Below, one piece after another: positions 11,557 through 23,707 of a stretch of 64,000 bases of DNA; positions within the stretch are counted from its first letter, which is position 1; each line of letters opens with the position of its first letter. The DNA comes from Janthinobacterium rivuli. GTDB lineage: Bacteria; Pseudomonadota; Gammaproteobacteria; Burkholderiales; Burkholderiaceae_D. The DNA lies in assembly GCF_009208735.1 (NCBI RefSeq), contig NZ_WFLJ01000011.1:124001-188000 (forward strand), written 5' to 3'. A program made the position numbers and the translations under genes. The notes beneath the pieces are model-generated. The model was given only the letters and a program-made list of their open reading frames with translations, did not search any database and had not been told where the DNA came from.

Positions 11557-11585
11557 AATATATGCCAGCGGGGTGTTTCTGTCAA
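11557..11585 (-). promoter_or_regulatory. sigma70 promoter of the gcvTHP operon
   Basis: On the minus strand the -35 is a perfect TTGACA (11585-11580) and the -10 is TATATT (11562-11557), with exactly 17 bases between them. Transcription would start around 11550, at the 5' edge of the first glycine aptamer. Confidence 0.9.
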
Positions 11586-11722
11586 TCTGTAAAGACGTTG
11601 CCAAATTGCCGCAAACGCCCCGTTTTGCGGGGCTGGGAACAGGGCTGGCACGGCGCAAGTGGGCGCCCCGCCGTGCGGGAATGCGCTATGATGAAGTTCT
11701 GGCTTTCTTGCGGGTGGCTGCC

Positions 11723-12331
11723 ATGAACACGACACAAAGCGGGACACAAAGCGGGACACAGCACGAGACACAACACGAGACACAAAACAACACGGAGCTG
11801 CACGGCTACTTTACCCTCTCGGGCGACGTCAACAGTGACATGGTGCGGCGCGTCTTCAACGCCGCGGCCGACATCACGGAAGACAAGCTCAGCACCGCGC
11901 ACATCCTGATCCAGTCCAACGGCGGCTATGTCAGCGATGGCATCTGTCTGTACAACTTCCTCAGCAAGTTGCCGTTCGACATCATCACCTATAACGCGGG
12001 CGCCGTCGCCTCCATCGCCGTCACCCTGTTCCTGGCGGGACGGCACCGCCATGCCAGCGACACGGCCCGCTTCATGGTGCACAAGTCGCATGCGACGGCG
12101 TCGCCCGGTTCCCGTCCCGATGCGCTCAGCATCATCGTCGAAGGCCTGCGCGCCGACGACATGCGCACCGAGCGCATCCTGCGCGGCCATGTCAGCCTGA
12201 CGGAAGAGCAGTGGCAGGTGCATGCGTATTCCGACCTGCACCTGACGGCCGACCAGGCGCTGGAAGTGGGCATGATCGAATCGATCCGCGATTTTGCGCC
12301 GCCCAAGGGCAAGCGCCTGACGAATATCTGA
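11723..12331 (+). CDS. ClpP-like serine protease family protein
   Basis: A 202-residue protein of the ClpP/crotonase fold. GAVASIAVTLFLAG carries the expected nucleophile (Ser97) and RFMVHKSH the expected His120, both placed as in ClpP; ILIQSNGGYVSDGICLYNFL matches the ClpP strand and helix before it. It is not next to clpX. The N-terminal 23 residues are low-complexity and come from a four-unit 12-bp tandem repeat. The ATG at 11723 is chosen since homology starts after it; the frame is open further upstream without a ribosome site. It may act without an ATPase partner; the substrate is unknown. Confidence 0.75.
   Translation: MNTTQSGTQSGTQHETQHETQNNTELHGYFTLSGDVNSDMVRRVFNAAADITEDKLSTAHILIQSNGGYVSDGICLYNFLSKLPFDIITYNAGAVASIAVTLFLAGRHRHASDTARFMVHKSHATASPGSRPDALSIIVEGLRADDMRTERILRGHVSLTEEQWQVHAYSDLHLTADQALEVGMIESIRDFAPPKGKRLTNI
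11732..11779 (+). repeat. four 12-bp tandem repeats in the 5' end of the ClpP-like gene
   Basis: Two units ACACAAAGCGGG are followed by ACACAGCACGAG and ACACAACACGAG. They are in frame and encode the tetrapeptides TQSG, TQSG, TQHE, TQHE. Such units can expand or contract by slippage without shifting the frame. Confidence 0.9.
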
Positions 12332-12475
12332 CGCTGGGGTGTTGGCCAGGAGGATGGTTTTGCGCGGAAATTTTGTAATCGAATGTAATTCTTCGCTGCA
12401 GCACAGCAAAAGCCGCCCGGAACAGGGGCGAGTCGTGGCATAGTGCACGCTGATCATGAAATAAGCGCAGGTACG

Positions 12476-13111
12476 ATGACTTGGTGGAATGGGATTTCTT
12501 TTGCGGCCGACATGTCCGTGATGGGGCCGGCTGGCGTGGCGATTGCCCTGTGGCTGTTGGTGTCGCGCCAGTGGCGCCTGGTGCTCAGCTGGAGCCTGTG
12601 GTATGGCGGCGGCCTGGTTCTCGTGGTGCTGTCGAAGCTGGCCTTCATGAGCTGGGGCGTGGGCAGCAGCACGCTCGATTTCACGGGTTTCAGCGGCCAC
12701 GCCATGCGCGCCGGCGCCGTGTTCCCCGTGCTGATGTATGTGCTGCTGCAGCGGGCTGAACCGCGCTGGTGCCATGCCGGCGTGCTCGTCGGCGTGGCCT
12801 TTGCCGTGCTGGTGGCCATTTCCCGCGTGGTCGTGCATGCGCACAGCGTGTCGGAAGCCGTCAGCGGTTGCGTGCTGGGCCTGGCGCTGGCGCTGGGTTT
12901 CGTGTGGAATGCCCGTGGCGCCGTCAATTTTGCCGTCAGCCATGCGCTGGCCCTGGCCAGCCTCATGCTGATGGTTGTGCTCAGCTTCAAGGCCGAACCC
13001 ATGCCGACCGAGCAGTGGCTGCAAAAACTGGCCCTGATGCTGTCCGGTCATGAGCGTGTTTTTTCCCGCGCCGACTGGAAACTGGCGCAGGATGGCCGTC
13101 CAGCCCGTTAA
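12476..13111 (+). CDS. PAP2 family membrane phosphatase
   Basis: A 211-residue protein with about six hydrophobic segments. It has two of the three PAP2 signatures: SGHAMRAGAVFPVL and SRVVVHAHSVSEAVSGCVLG (Arg and His, with Glu where Asp is usual). The first motif (KxxxxxxRP) is not clear. Such enzymes remove phosphate from lipid phosphates, for example undecaprenyl or phosphatidylglycerol phosphates, at the outer face of the inner membrane. The ATG at 12476 has an AGG nearby; an upstream start in frame at 12443 is possible. Confidence 0.8.
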   Translation: MTWWNGISFAADMSVMGPAGVAIALWLLVSRQWRLVLSWSLWYGGGLVLVVLSKLAFMSWGVGSSTLDFTGFSGHAMRAGAVFPVLMYVLLQRAEPRWCHAGVLVGVAFAVLVAISRVVVHAHSVSEAVSGCVLGLALALGFVWNARGAVNFAVSHALALASLMLMVVLSFKAEPMPTEQWLQKLALMLSGHERVFSRADWKLAQDGRPAR

Positions 13112-13294
13112 GATGGTGTTGGCTGGCACTTGACGCTGCTGTTTTTTGGCCAGAAAAGCATCAGGAAATGGTATGATGAACCACTTTTTTTGCGGTGCGT
13201 GGCCAGACAGCCGTCGCGATGGTGCATCTGAACTGAATATGAGCCGGGTTCACCCATAACACAACGCCAGCATAGGCCAGGAACTCTAAAACAC

Positions 13295-16200
13295 GTGCGT
13301 CTCTCTTCCATCAAGTTGTCGGGATTTAAGTCTTTCGTCGATCCCACCAATTTTCAGGTGCCAGGCCAGCTCGTGGGCGTGGTCGGGCCGAATGGCTGCG
13401 GCAAGTCGAACATCATCGACGCCGTGCGCTGGGTGCTGGGCGAATCGAAAGCGTCCGAATTGCGCGGCGAATCGATGCAGGACGTCATTTTCAACGGCTC
13501 CACGCACCGCAAGCCCGCCGGGCGCGCTTCCGTGGAACTGGTGTTCGACAACAACGATGGCAAGGCGTCCGGCCAGTGGGGCCAGTACGCCGAGATCGCC
13601 GTCAAGCGCACCCTGACGCGCGATGGCACGTCCACCTATTACATCAATGGCCAGCCCGTGCGCCGGCGCGACATCCAGGATATTTTCCTTGGCACCGGCC
13701 TCGGCCCGCGCGCCTACGCCATCATCGGCCAGGGCATGATTTCGCGCATCATCGAATCGCGTCCCGAAGAATTGCGCGTCTTCCTGGAAGAGGCGGCTGG
13801 TGTCTCCAAATACAAGGAACGCCGCCGCGAGACGGAAAACCGCTTGCAGGACACGCGCGAGAATCTGCTGCGCGTGGAAGACATCTTGCGCGAACTCAAT
13901 GCCAACCTGGAAAAGCTGGAAGCGCAGGCGGCCGTGGCCACCCGTTTCCATGCCTTGCAGGCGGACCAGGAAGAAAAGCAGAAACTGCTGTGGCTGCTGC
14001 GCAAGAACGAGGCGCAAAACGAGCAGACGCGCTATTTCCGCGAAGTGGAACAGGCGCAGACCGACCTGGAAGAACAGACGGCCAAGCTGCGCAACGTGGA
14101 ATTGACGCTCGAACAGATGCGCCAGGCGCACTTTGCCGTGGGCGACCGCCTGCATACGGCGCAAGGCCATCTGTACCAGACGAATGCGGAAATCGGCAGT
14201 CTGGAAGCGCAGATCAAGTTCGTCATCGAGTCGCGCGCGCGTCTGCAGGCGCAGCTGGCGACCCTGACGGCCCAGCGCGACCAGTGGACCAGCCAGGGCG
14301 GCGAATACCAGGAACAGATCGAAGAGGCGGAATTCCACCTTGAGGAGCTGGCCGCCAAGGTGGAACAGTCGCAAATGATGGCCGAGCAGAAGGGCGAGCA
14401 ATTGCCCGAGCTGGACGCCGCCTGGCGCGCCGCGCAGAACAAAAGCACGGAATCGCGCGCGCGCATCATGCAGGCCCAGCAGCAGCTGGAACTGGAATCG
14501 GCGCACCAGCGCAACGCCTCGAACATCCTGGCCAGCCTGTTGACGCGCCGCGAGCGCCTGCAGCAGGAAAAGAACAGCCTCAGTCTGCCCGACAGCAGCC
14601 ACCTGGAAAACCTGAAACTCCAGCTGGAAGAAAAGCAGCAAGCGCTGGAAGAGCAGGGTTTCTACCTGGAAGAAGCGCTGGAACAGCAACCGAAGCTGGA
14701 GCAGGAGCGGATGGAGGCGCAGGCGCAGGTCAATGCCGAGACGGCGGCGAATGCCCAGCTGGAAGCGCGTCTTTCCGCTTTGAAACAATTGCAAGAACGC
14801 GTGCAGACGCAAGGCAAGGTCCAGCCGTGGCTGAAGAAGCACGAACTCGATACCTTGCCGCGCCTGTGGCAAAAGCTGCAGATCGAAGCGGGCTGGGAAG
14901 CGGCCATGGAATCGATCCTGCGCGAGCGCACGTCGGCCCTGCAACTGTCGAATATCGACTGGGCCAAGGCATTCTTTGCCGACGCGCCGCCGGCCAAGCT
15001 GGCCCTGTACGCGCCATCCACCGTGGCGCCGCTGCCGCAGCCGGAAATCGCCGGCCTGAAGCCGTTTTTGAACTTGCTCAAACTCAATGATCCGGGCTTG
15101 CGCGGCTTGCTGCAGGATTGGCTGTACAACGCCTACGCCGTGGAAGACGCGGCCGAAGCGCTGGCCGAACGCGGTAAATTGCCGCCGGGCGGCTATTTCG
15201 TCACGCGCTCCGGTCACGTGGTCACGGCCACCAGCGTGCGCTTCTATGCGGCCGATTCGGAGCAGGAAGGCATGCTGGGCCGCCAGCAGGAAATCGAGAA
15301 TATCGGCAAGCAGTTGCGTGCCCAGCAATTGCTGGCCGAAGAGGCGCGCGCCCGTTCCGTGCGGGCCGACGCGGCCGTGGCGAACTTGACGCGCAACCTG
15401 TCGGACCTGCGCCTGCGCATCCAGCAACTGACGTCGTCCGTGCATACCTTGCAACTGGACGTGGTGAAACTGTCCGAGGTGGAAGCGCGCTTCAACCAGC
15501 GCAGCACGCAGATCGGCGCGGATCTCGCCGAGATCGCCGCGCAGGAAGCGGAACAGCAGCAGATCAAGGCCGAATCGGAAGAGAAATTCGAACAGCTGGA
15601 CATGGAACTGGGCAACCTGCAGGAAGCGCACGAAGACGGCCACACGGACTTCCTGCAGAAGGAACAACGCCTGGCCGAGGCACGCGAAGCCTTGCGCGAC
15701 CTGGAACGCGCCGCCAAGGATACGGAATACGCGGAAAAAGCCCACCGCGCGAAGATCGAGGAATTGCGCCGCAACATCGCCACGGCCAGCACGCAGGCGC
15801 AGCAAGTGACGGCCAGCCTGCAGGCGGGCGAACTGGAGCTGGCCAACCTGGAAAGCGGCGCGGCCGCCGACGGCTTGCAGGATCTGCTCGAGCGCCGCAC
15901 GACGCAGGAGCGGGCGCTGGCCGATGCGCGCCACGAACTGGACCAGATCACGCAGCAGCTGCGCCTGTCCGAAGATGCGCGCACGCAATCGGAACGCAGC
16001 CTGCAGCCGCAGCGCGACAAGATCATGGAAATGCAGCTCAAGGAACAGGCCGCGCGCCTGAACCAGGAGCAATTCGCCCAGCAATTGCTGGAAGCGGGCG
16101 CCGACGAGGCGGCCCTGACGGAGAAATTGCACCCGGACATGCGCCCCTCGTATCTGCAGGGCGAAGTCACGCGCCTGACGAATGCCATCACGGCGCTGGG

Positions 16201-16818
16201 CGCCGTCAACCTGGCCGCGCTGGACGAACTGGCGCAGGCGTCGGAGCGCAAGAATTTCCTCGACGCCCAGAATGCCGACCTGACGGAAGCGATCAACACC
16301 CTGGAAGACGCGATCCACAAGATCGACAAGGAAACGCGCGACTTGCTGCAAGACACGTTTGACAAGGTCAACCATCACTTTTCCGAGCTGTTCCCGATTC
16401 TGTTCGGCGGCGGCCAGGCGAAACTGACCATGACGGGCGACGAGATTCTCGATTCCGGTGTACAAGTCATGGCGCAGCCTCCCGGCAAGAAAAATGCCAC
16501 CATCCACCTGTTGTCCGGTGGAGAGAAGGCGCTGACCGCGACCGCATTGGTGTTTTCCATGTTCCGCCTGAACCCGGCGCCGTTCTGCCTGCTCGACGAA
16601 GTCGATGCACCGCTGGACGATTCGAACACGGAACGCTTCTGCCGCATGGTCAAGCGCATGTCCGACCAGACCCAATTCCTTTTCATTTCGCATAACAAGA
16701 TTGCGATGGAAATGGCCCATCAATTGATCGGTGTGACGATGCAGGAGCAGGGCGTATCGCGCATCGTGGCGGTGGACATGGAGTCCGCCGCAAATTTTGC
16801 AACCGAGGCACAAGCAGC

Positions 16819-16822
<4 letters not shown>
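13295..16822 (+). CDS. smc: chromosome segregation protein SMC
   Basis: An 1175-residue condensin ATPase that organises and separates the chromosome with ScpA and ScpB. The Walker A motif GPNGCGKSN lies at 31-39. Long coiled coils flank a hinge around residues 500-650. The signature LLSGGEKALTATAL is near 1072 and the Walker B motif FCLLDEVDAPLDDSN near 1097. Translation starts at GTG 13295, chosen because the conserved RLSSIKLSGFKSFVDP begins there. The stop overlaps the ATG of zipA by four bases. Confidence 0.98.
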
Positions 16823-20363
<3,541 letters not shown>

Positions 20364-20388
20364 TTATCCAAAATATTATAGAAGACCC

Positions 20389-21282
20389 ATGAAAAAAATC
20401 AGAAAAGCAGTCTTTCCCGTCGCCGGCCTGGGCAGCCGATTCTTGCCCGCCACCAAGGCGCAACCGAAGGAAATGCTGCCCATCGTCGACAAGCCGCTGA
20501 TCCAGTATGCAGTGGAAGAGGCGGTGGCCGCTGGCATCACGGAAATGATCTTCATCACGGGGCGCAACAAGCGCGCCATCGAAGACCATTTCGACACGGC
20601 CTATGAACTGGAATCGGAACTGGAAGCGGCGGGCAAGCGCCAGTTGCTCGACATGGTGCAAAACGTCATTCCCAAGCACATTAACTGCATCTATATCCGC
20701 CAGTCGGCGCCGCTGGGCCTGGGCCACGCCGTGCTGTGCGCCCGCCCCGTGATCGGCGACGAGCCGTTCGCCGTCTTGCTGGCGGACGACTTCATGGACG
20801 TGGAAGAGGGTACCCGTCCCGTGCTGGCGCAGATGGCCGATGTCTTCCAGTATGAAAACTGTTCGCTGCTGGCGGTGCAGGATGTGCCCCGTGCGGAAAC
20901 CCGGCAGTATGGCATCGTCAGCGCCAAGCATTACCAGCCCGACCTGGAACTGGTGTCGGGCATCGTGGAAAAGCCCGCGCCGGAAGAGGCGCCATCGACC
21001 CTGGCCGTGGTGGGCCGCTATGTGCTGACCAGCCGCATCTTTGCGCATCTGGAAAACATCGGCACGGGCGCCGGCGGTGAAATCCAGCTGACGGACGGCA
21101 TCGCCGCACTGATGCGCGAAGAGCGCGTGCTGGCTTACCGCTACCAGGGCCAGCGTTATGATTGCGGCTCCAAGCTTGGCTACCTGAAGGCAACGACGGC
21201 GATGGGCATGAAACATCCGGAAACGGGCGCGGCGTTCCGCAATTACCTGCAAGAATTGCAAGCGGTATTGGAAACAAAATGA
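20389..21282 (+). CDS. galU: UTP--glucose-1-phosphate uridylyltransferase
   Basis: A 297-residue nucleotidyltransferase making UDP-glucose for exopolysaccharide and envelope sugars. The N-terminal [20 protein letters not shown] binds [13 protein letters not shown] and [10 protein letters not shown] are further family motifs. The ATG at 20389 matches the family start; the frame is open further back into ligA. It follows ligA by 25 bases and overlaps def by four bases (ATGA). Confidence 0.97.
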   Translation: MKKIRKAVFPVAGLGSRFLPATKAQPKEMLPIVDKPLIQYAVEEAVAAGITEMIFITGRNKRAIEDHFDTAYELESELEAAGKRQLLDMVQNVIPKHINCIYIRQSAPLGLGHAVLCARPVIGDEPFAVLLADDFMDVEEGTRPVLAQMADVFQYENCSLLAVQDVPRAETRQYGIVSAKHYQPDLELVSGIVEKPAPEEAPSTLAVVGRYVLTSRIFAHLENIGTGAGGEIQLTDGIAALMREERVLAYRYQGQRYDCGSKLGYLKATTAMGMKHPETGAAFRNYLQELQAVLETK

Positions 21283-21815
21283 CGGTACGTGAAATCCTCA
21301 AGATGGGCGATCCGCGCCTGCTGCGCATGGCCGAGCCGGTGCGTGAATTCGACACGCCCGAATTGCATGCCTTGATCGCCGACATGTTCGACACCATGCA
21401 CGCCGCCAATGGCGCTGGCCTGGCGGCGCCGCAGATCGGCGTCAACCTGCAGCTGGTGATCTACGGCTTCAAGCAGAACCTGCGCTATCCCGACGCGCCG
21501 CAAGTACCGGAAACCGTGCTGATCAATCCGGTGCTGACGCCTTTGTCGGAGCGCAAGGAAGAGGGCTTCGAGGGCTGCCTGTCCGTGCCGGGCCTGCGCG
21601 GCAGCGTGCCGCGCTGGAGCGAGTTGCACTACGAAGGCGTGGACCAGTTCGGCCAGCCCATCAGCCGCGATTGCGACGGCTTCCATGCGCGCGTGGTGCA
21701 GCATGAAGTCGACCATTTGCACGGCATTCTGTATCCGATGCGTATCGTCGACTTTACGCAGTTCGGCTACACGGAAGTCATGTTTCCCGACCTGGATCCA
21801 AACGACGACGATTGA
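21279..21815 (+). CDS. def: peptide deformylase
   Basis: A 178-residue metalloenzyme that removes the formyl group from new proteins. All three motifs are present: GLAAPQ (47-52), EGCLSVPG (about 97-104) and HEVDH (142-146). It overlaps galU by ATGA. A def next to galU rather than next to fmt suggests a second deformylase could exist elsewhere in the genome; that cannot be checked here. Confidence 0.97.
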   Translation: MTVREILKMGDPRLLRMAEPVREFDTPELHALIADMFDTMHAANGAGLAAPQIGVNLQLVIYGFKQNLRYPDAPQVPETVLINPVLTPLSERKEEGFEGCLSVPGLRGSVPRWSELHYEGVDQFGQPISRDCDGFHARVVQHEVDHLHGILYPMRIVDFTQFGYTEVMFPDLDPNDDD

Positions 21816-21817
21816 TC

Positions 21818-21916
21818 GGCGCCTGAAAAAACGTCCATGGCGGCGTTGCATTGCCACGCCGTACTATTCGTACTGTCTTCGGCAATGCGCCTTGCCCTGA
21901 ACGTTTTTCAGGCGCC
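21818..21916. repeat. 99-bp hairpin element A
   Basis: The outer arms GGCGCCTGAAAAAACGT (21818-21834) and ACGTTTTTCAGGCGCC (21901-21916) are complementary with one bulged A. Inside, GGCGTTGCATTGCC (21842-21855) pairs with GGCAATGCGCC (21881-21891), and GTAC repeats cap the loop. It starts within three bases of the def stop. A shorter relative lies at 30220-30273 and shares the segment GCGCCTTGC-CTGAACG-TTTTC. Confidence 0.75.
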
Positions 21917-21937
21917 TCGTAACTTTGGCTGTTAAAC

Positions 21938-21977
21938 AAAAAATGGCCGCGCAGCATCAGCTGGGCGGCCATTTTTT
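21938..21977. terminator. bidirectional terminator
   Basis: AAAAAATGGCCGC and GCGGCCATTTTTT form a hairpin with an A run on one side and a T run on the other. It can stop def transcription from the left and that of the PilZ gene from the right; the two genes converge here. Confidence 0.85.
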
Positions 21978-22000
21978 ATGCCTGAGACAAAGCCGCAAAC

Positions 22001-22765
22001 CTAGCGCACCTTGCGGCTGCTGCCCAGGTTATCCAGCAAGGCCTTCAGCTCATCCTGCATGGCATCCGTCAGGTTCAGGAAGCGGCAGCCGATCTGTACT
22101 TGCTCGCCCAGCAGGAAGGAACGGAAGGTGCGTGACAGGCGGATTTCCAGGTCGGCGATCATGACCTTGTTTGGTCCGAGTTCCAGGCGCACGCGCGACA
22201 GTTTGCGCCCCACGTACAGGCCGACCGTATCGCGCGGATGGGCACGCATGCCGATGCCGCCGGCCGAGAAATCATACAGTTGCAATTCATACGGACGCCC
22301 CTCGAGCACGAAGGCGGCCAGGTAGTACACGCCCAGCGGCGTTTCCAGGCGTGCCGATTCGCGCCGTTCCAGCACCAGGCAATGACTGGGGAAGTTGGTC
22401 AGGTAGACGTTCGGCCGCTCGGGATACGCTTCCCATTCGCCATTGATGGTAAATTGCAACTTGGCGCTTTGCACCCACGATACAAACGTGGCGCCGCCTT
22501 CGGGCAGGGTGGCGCCTTCATTGAGTTCCAGCACGAATTGAGGCAAGTCGTCGTCGACGGACAAAATGCGCGCCATGATGACGTCTTCGCCGCCCGCCGG
22601 GTAGATGGAAATGGCGTCGCCGTTGTCAGCCAGGCTGCACAGGGTTTCGCCGATATCCCACGGATCGCTCATATGGTGCGGCTTGGTGCCGGGGGCCATC
22701 GGCTCGGCCACGTCAGCCAGGCTGGGCGCGCCTTTGCGCAGGGGATTGGGGATGGGATCGTTCAC
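22001..22765 (-). CDS. PilZ domain protein, YcgR-like flagellar brake
   Basis: A 254-residue cytoplasmic protein. The N-terminal half (about 38-125) resembles the YcgR N domain. The C-terminal half is a PilZ domain with the c-di-GMP motifs RRESAR (134-139) and DFSAGGIG (165-172). Family knowledge: such proteins slow flagella or control exopolysaccharide when c-di-GMP rises. It stands alone, convergent with def. The call as YcgR rather than another PilZ protein rests on the two-domain layout. Confidence 0.85.
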   Translation of the reverse strand: MNDPIPNPLRKGAPSLADVAEPMAPGTKPHHMSDPWDIGETLCSLADNGDAISIYPAGGEDVIMARILSVDDDLPQFVLELNEGATLPEGGATFVSWVQSAKLQFTINGEWEAYPERPNVYLTNFPSHCLVLERRESARLETPLGVYYLAAFVLEGRPYELQLYDFSAGGIGMRAHPRDTVGLYVGRKLSRVRLELGPNKVMIADLEIRLSRTFRSFLLGEQVQIGCRFLNLTDAMQDELKALLDNLGSSRKVR

Positions 22766-22917
22766 GACAGCGTATCTCTTTTGTTCTGATGGGGAATAGT
22801 GTATAGGTTTAAAGCAATATTTACTAAGTAAATCACAATAATTGTTTTTATGTCACTATATTCCTGTTGCTTATGCGGAATGGCACGCCGCGCGGCATGC
22901 CATCCAGATGCCGCCGC

Positions 22918-23667
22918 TTAAAATTGCTCGTCCGCGCTCAGGTAACGCCATTGACCGGTCGGCAAGTCGCCCAGCTTGACCTTGCCGATGCGCACGCGTT
23001 TCAGGCCCAGCACTTTCAGGCCCACGGCTTCGCACATGCGGCGGATCTGGCGTTTCTTGCCTTCGCGCAAGGTAAAGCTCAGCTGGTCTTCATTTTGCCA
23101 GCGCACCTTGGCCGGCAGCAGCGGTTTGCCGTCGAGCCACAGGCCGTGGTTGAGCTTTTTCAGCTCGCTGTCGGGCAGGGTGCCGCCCTTGGTGTAGCTC
23201 ACGCGCACCAGGTATTCCTTGTCGATATCGGTATCGTGGCCGATCAGCTGCTTGGCCACGCGGCCATCCTGCGTCAGCACCAGCAAGCCGACGGAATCGA
23301 TGTCCAGGCGGCCGGCCGCCACCAGGCTGCGCAGTTGGGTGGGATGAAACTGTTCCGGGCTGCGGTCTTCCGCCCAGCGGTTTTCCGCCTTGATCAGGGC
23401 CACGGCGGGCGTGTAGCCGTCTTCGGCCTGGCCGCTGACATAGCCGACGGGCTTGTTGATGAGTACAGTGACGCGCTTCGATTGCTCGGCCGCCGCCTGG
23501 CGTTCCACGGTGACGCGCTGGCTGGGGGTGACCTTGCTGCCCAGCTCGGACACCACCTTGCCATCCACACGGACCCAGCCGCGCGCGATCCATTCATCGG
23601 CTTCACGGCGGGAGCAAAGGCCCAGTTCGGACATGCGTTTGGACAAGCGTAATAATTCTTCGGTCAT
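22918..23667 (-). CDS. rRNA pseudouridine synthase, RluF/RsuA type
   Basis: A 249-residue RNA-modifying enzyme. An S4 domain (about 6-55, RLSKRMSELGLCSRREADEW) precedes a catalytic domain with GRLDIDSVGLLVL, where Asp122 is the expected nucleophile, and EGKKRQIRRMCEA-type residues typical of the RluB/E/F group. It likely modifies 23S rRNA; the RluF position is the best guess. The gene lies 40 bases downstream of the glnD end, same strand. Confidence 0.9.
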   Translation of the reverse strand: MTEELLRLSKRMSELGLCSRREADEWIARGWVRVDGKVVSELGSKVTPSQRVTVERQAAAEQSKRVTVLINKPVGYVSGQAEDGYTPAVALIKAENRWAEDRSPEQFHPTQLRSLVAAGRLDIDSVGLLVLTQDGRVAKQLIGHDTDIDKEYLVRVSYTKGGTLPDSELKKLNHGLWLDGKPLLPAKVRWQNEDQLSFTLREGKKRQIRRMCEAVGLKVLGLKRVRIGKVKLGDLPTGQWRYLSADEQF

Positions 23668-23707
23668 GTTGTTTCAGTTTTAGTAAGGTAGGCGCTGCGC
23701 GGAAAGT

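Noticed and set aside
11732-11779. the 12-bp repeats as a CRISPR-like array
   Set aside because: The units are directly adjacent without spacers and lie in frame inside a coding region.
13286-16813. 1175-residue open frame opposite smc, and similar long frames opposite gcvP (6871-9612), ppsA (46041-48590) and glnD (23834-26317)
   Set aside because: They are shadows of high-GC genes: rich in Arg, His, Gln and Gly, with no motif or ribosome site, and the opposite strand encodes well-known proteins.
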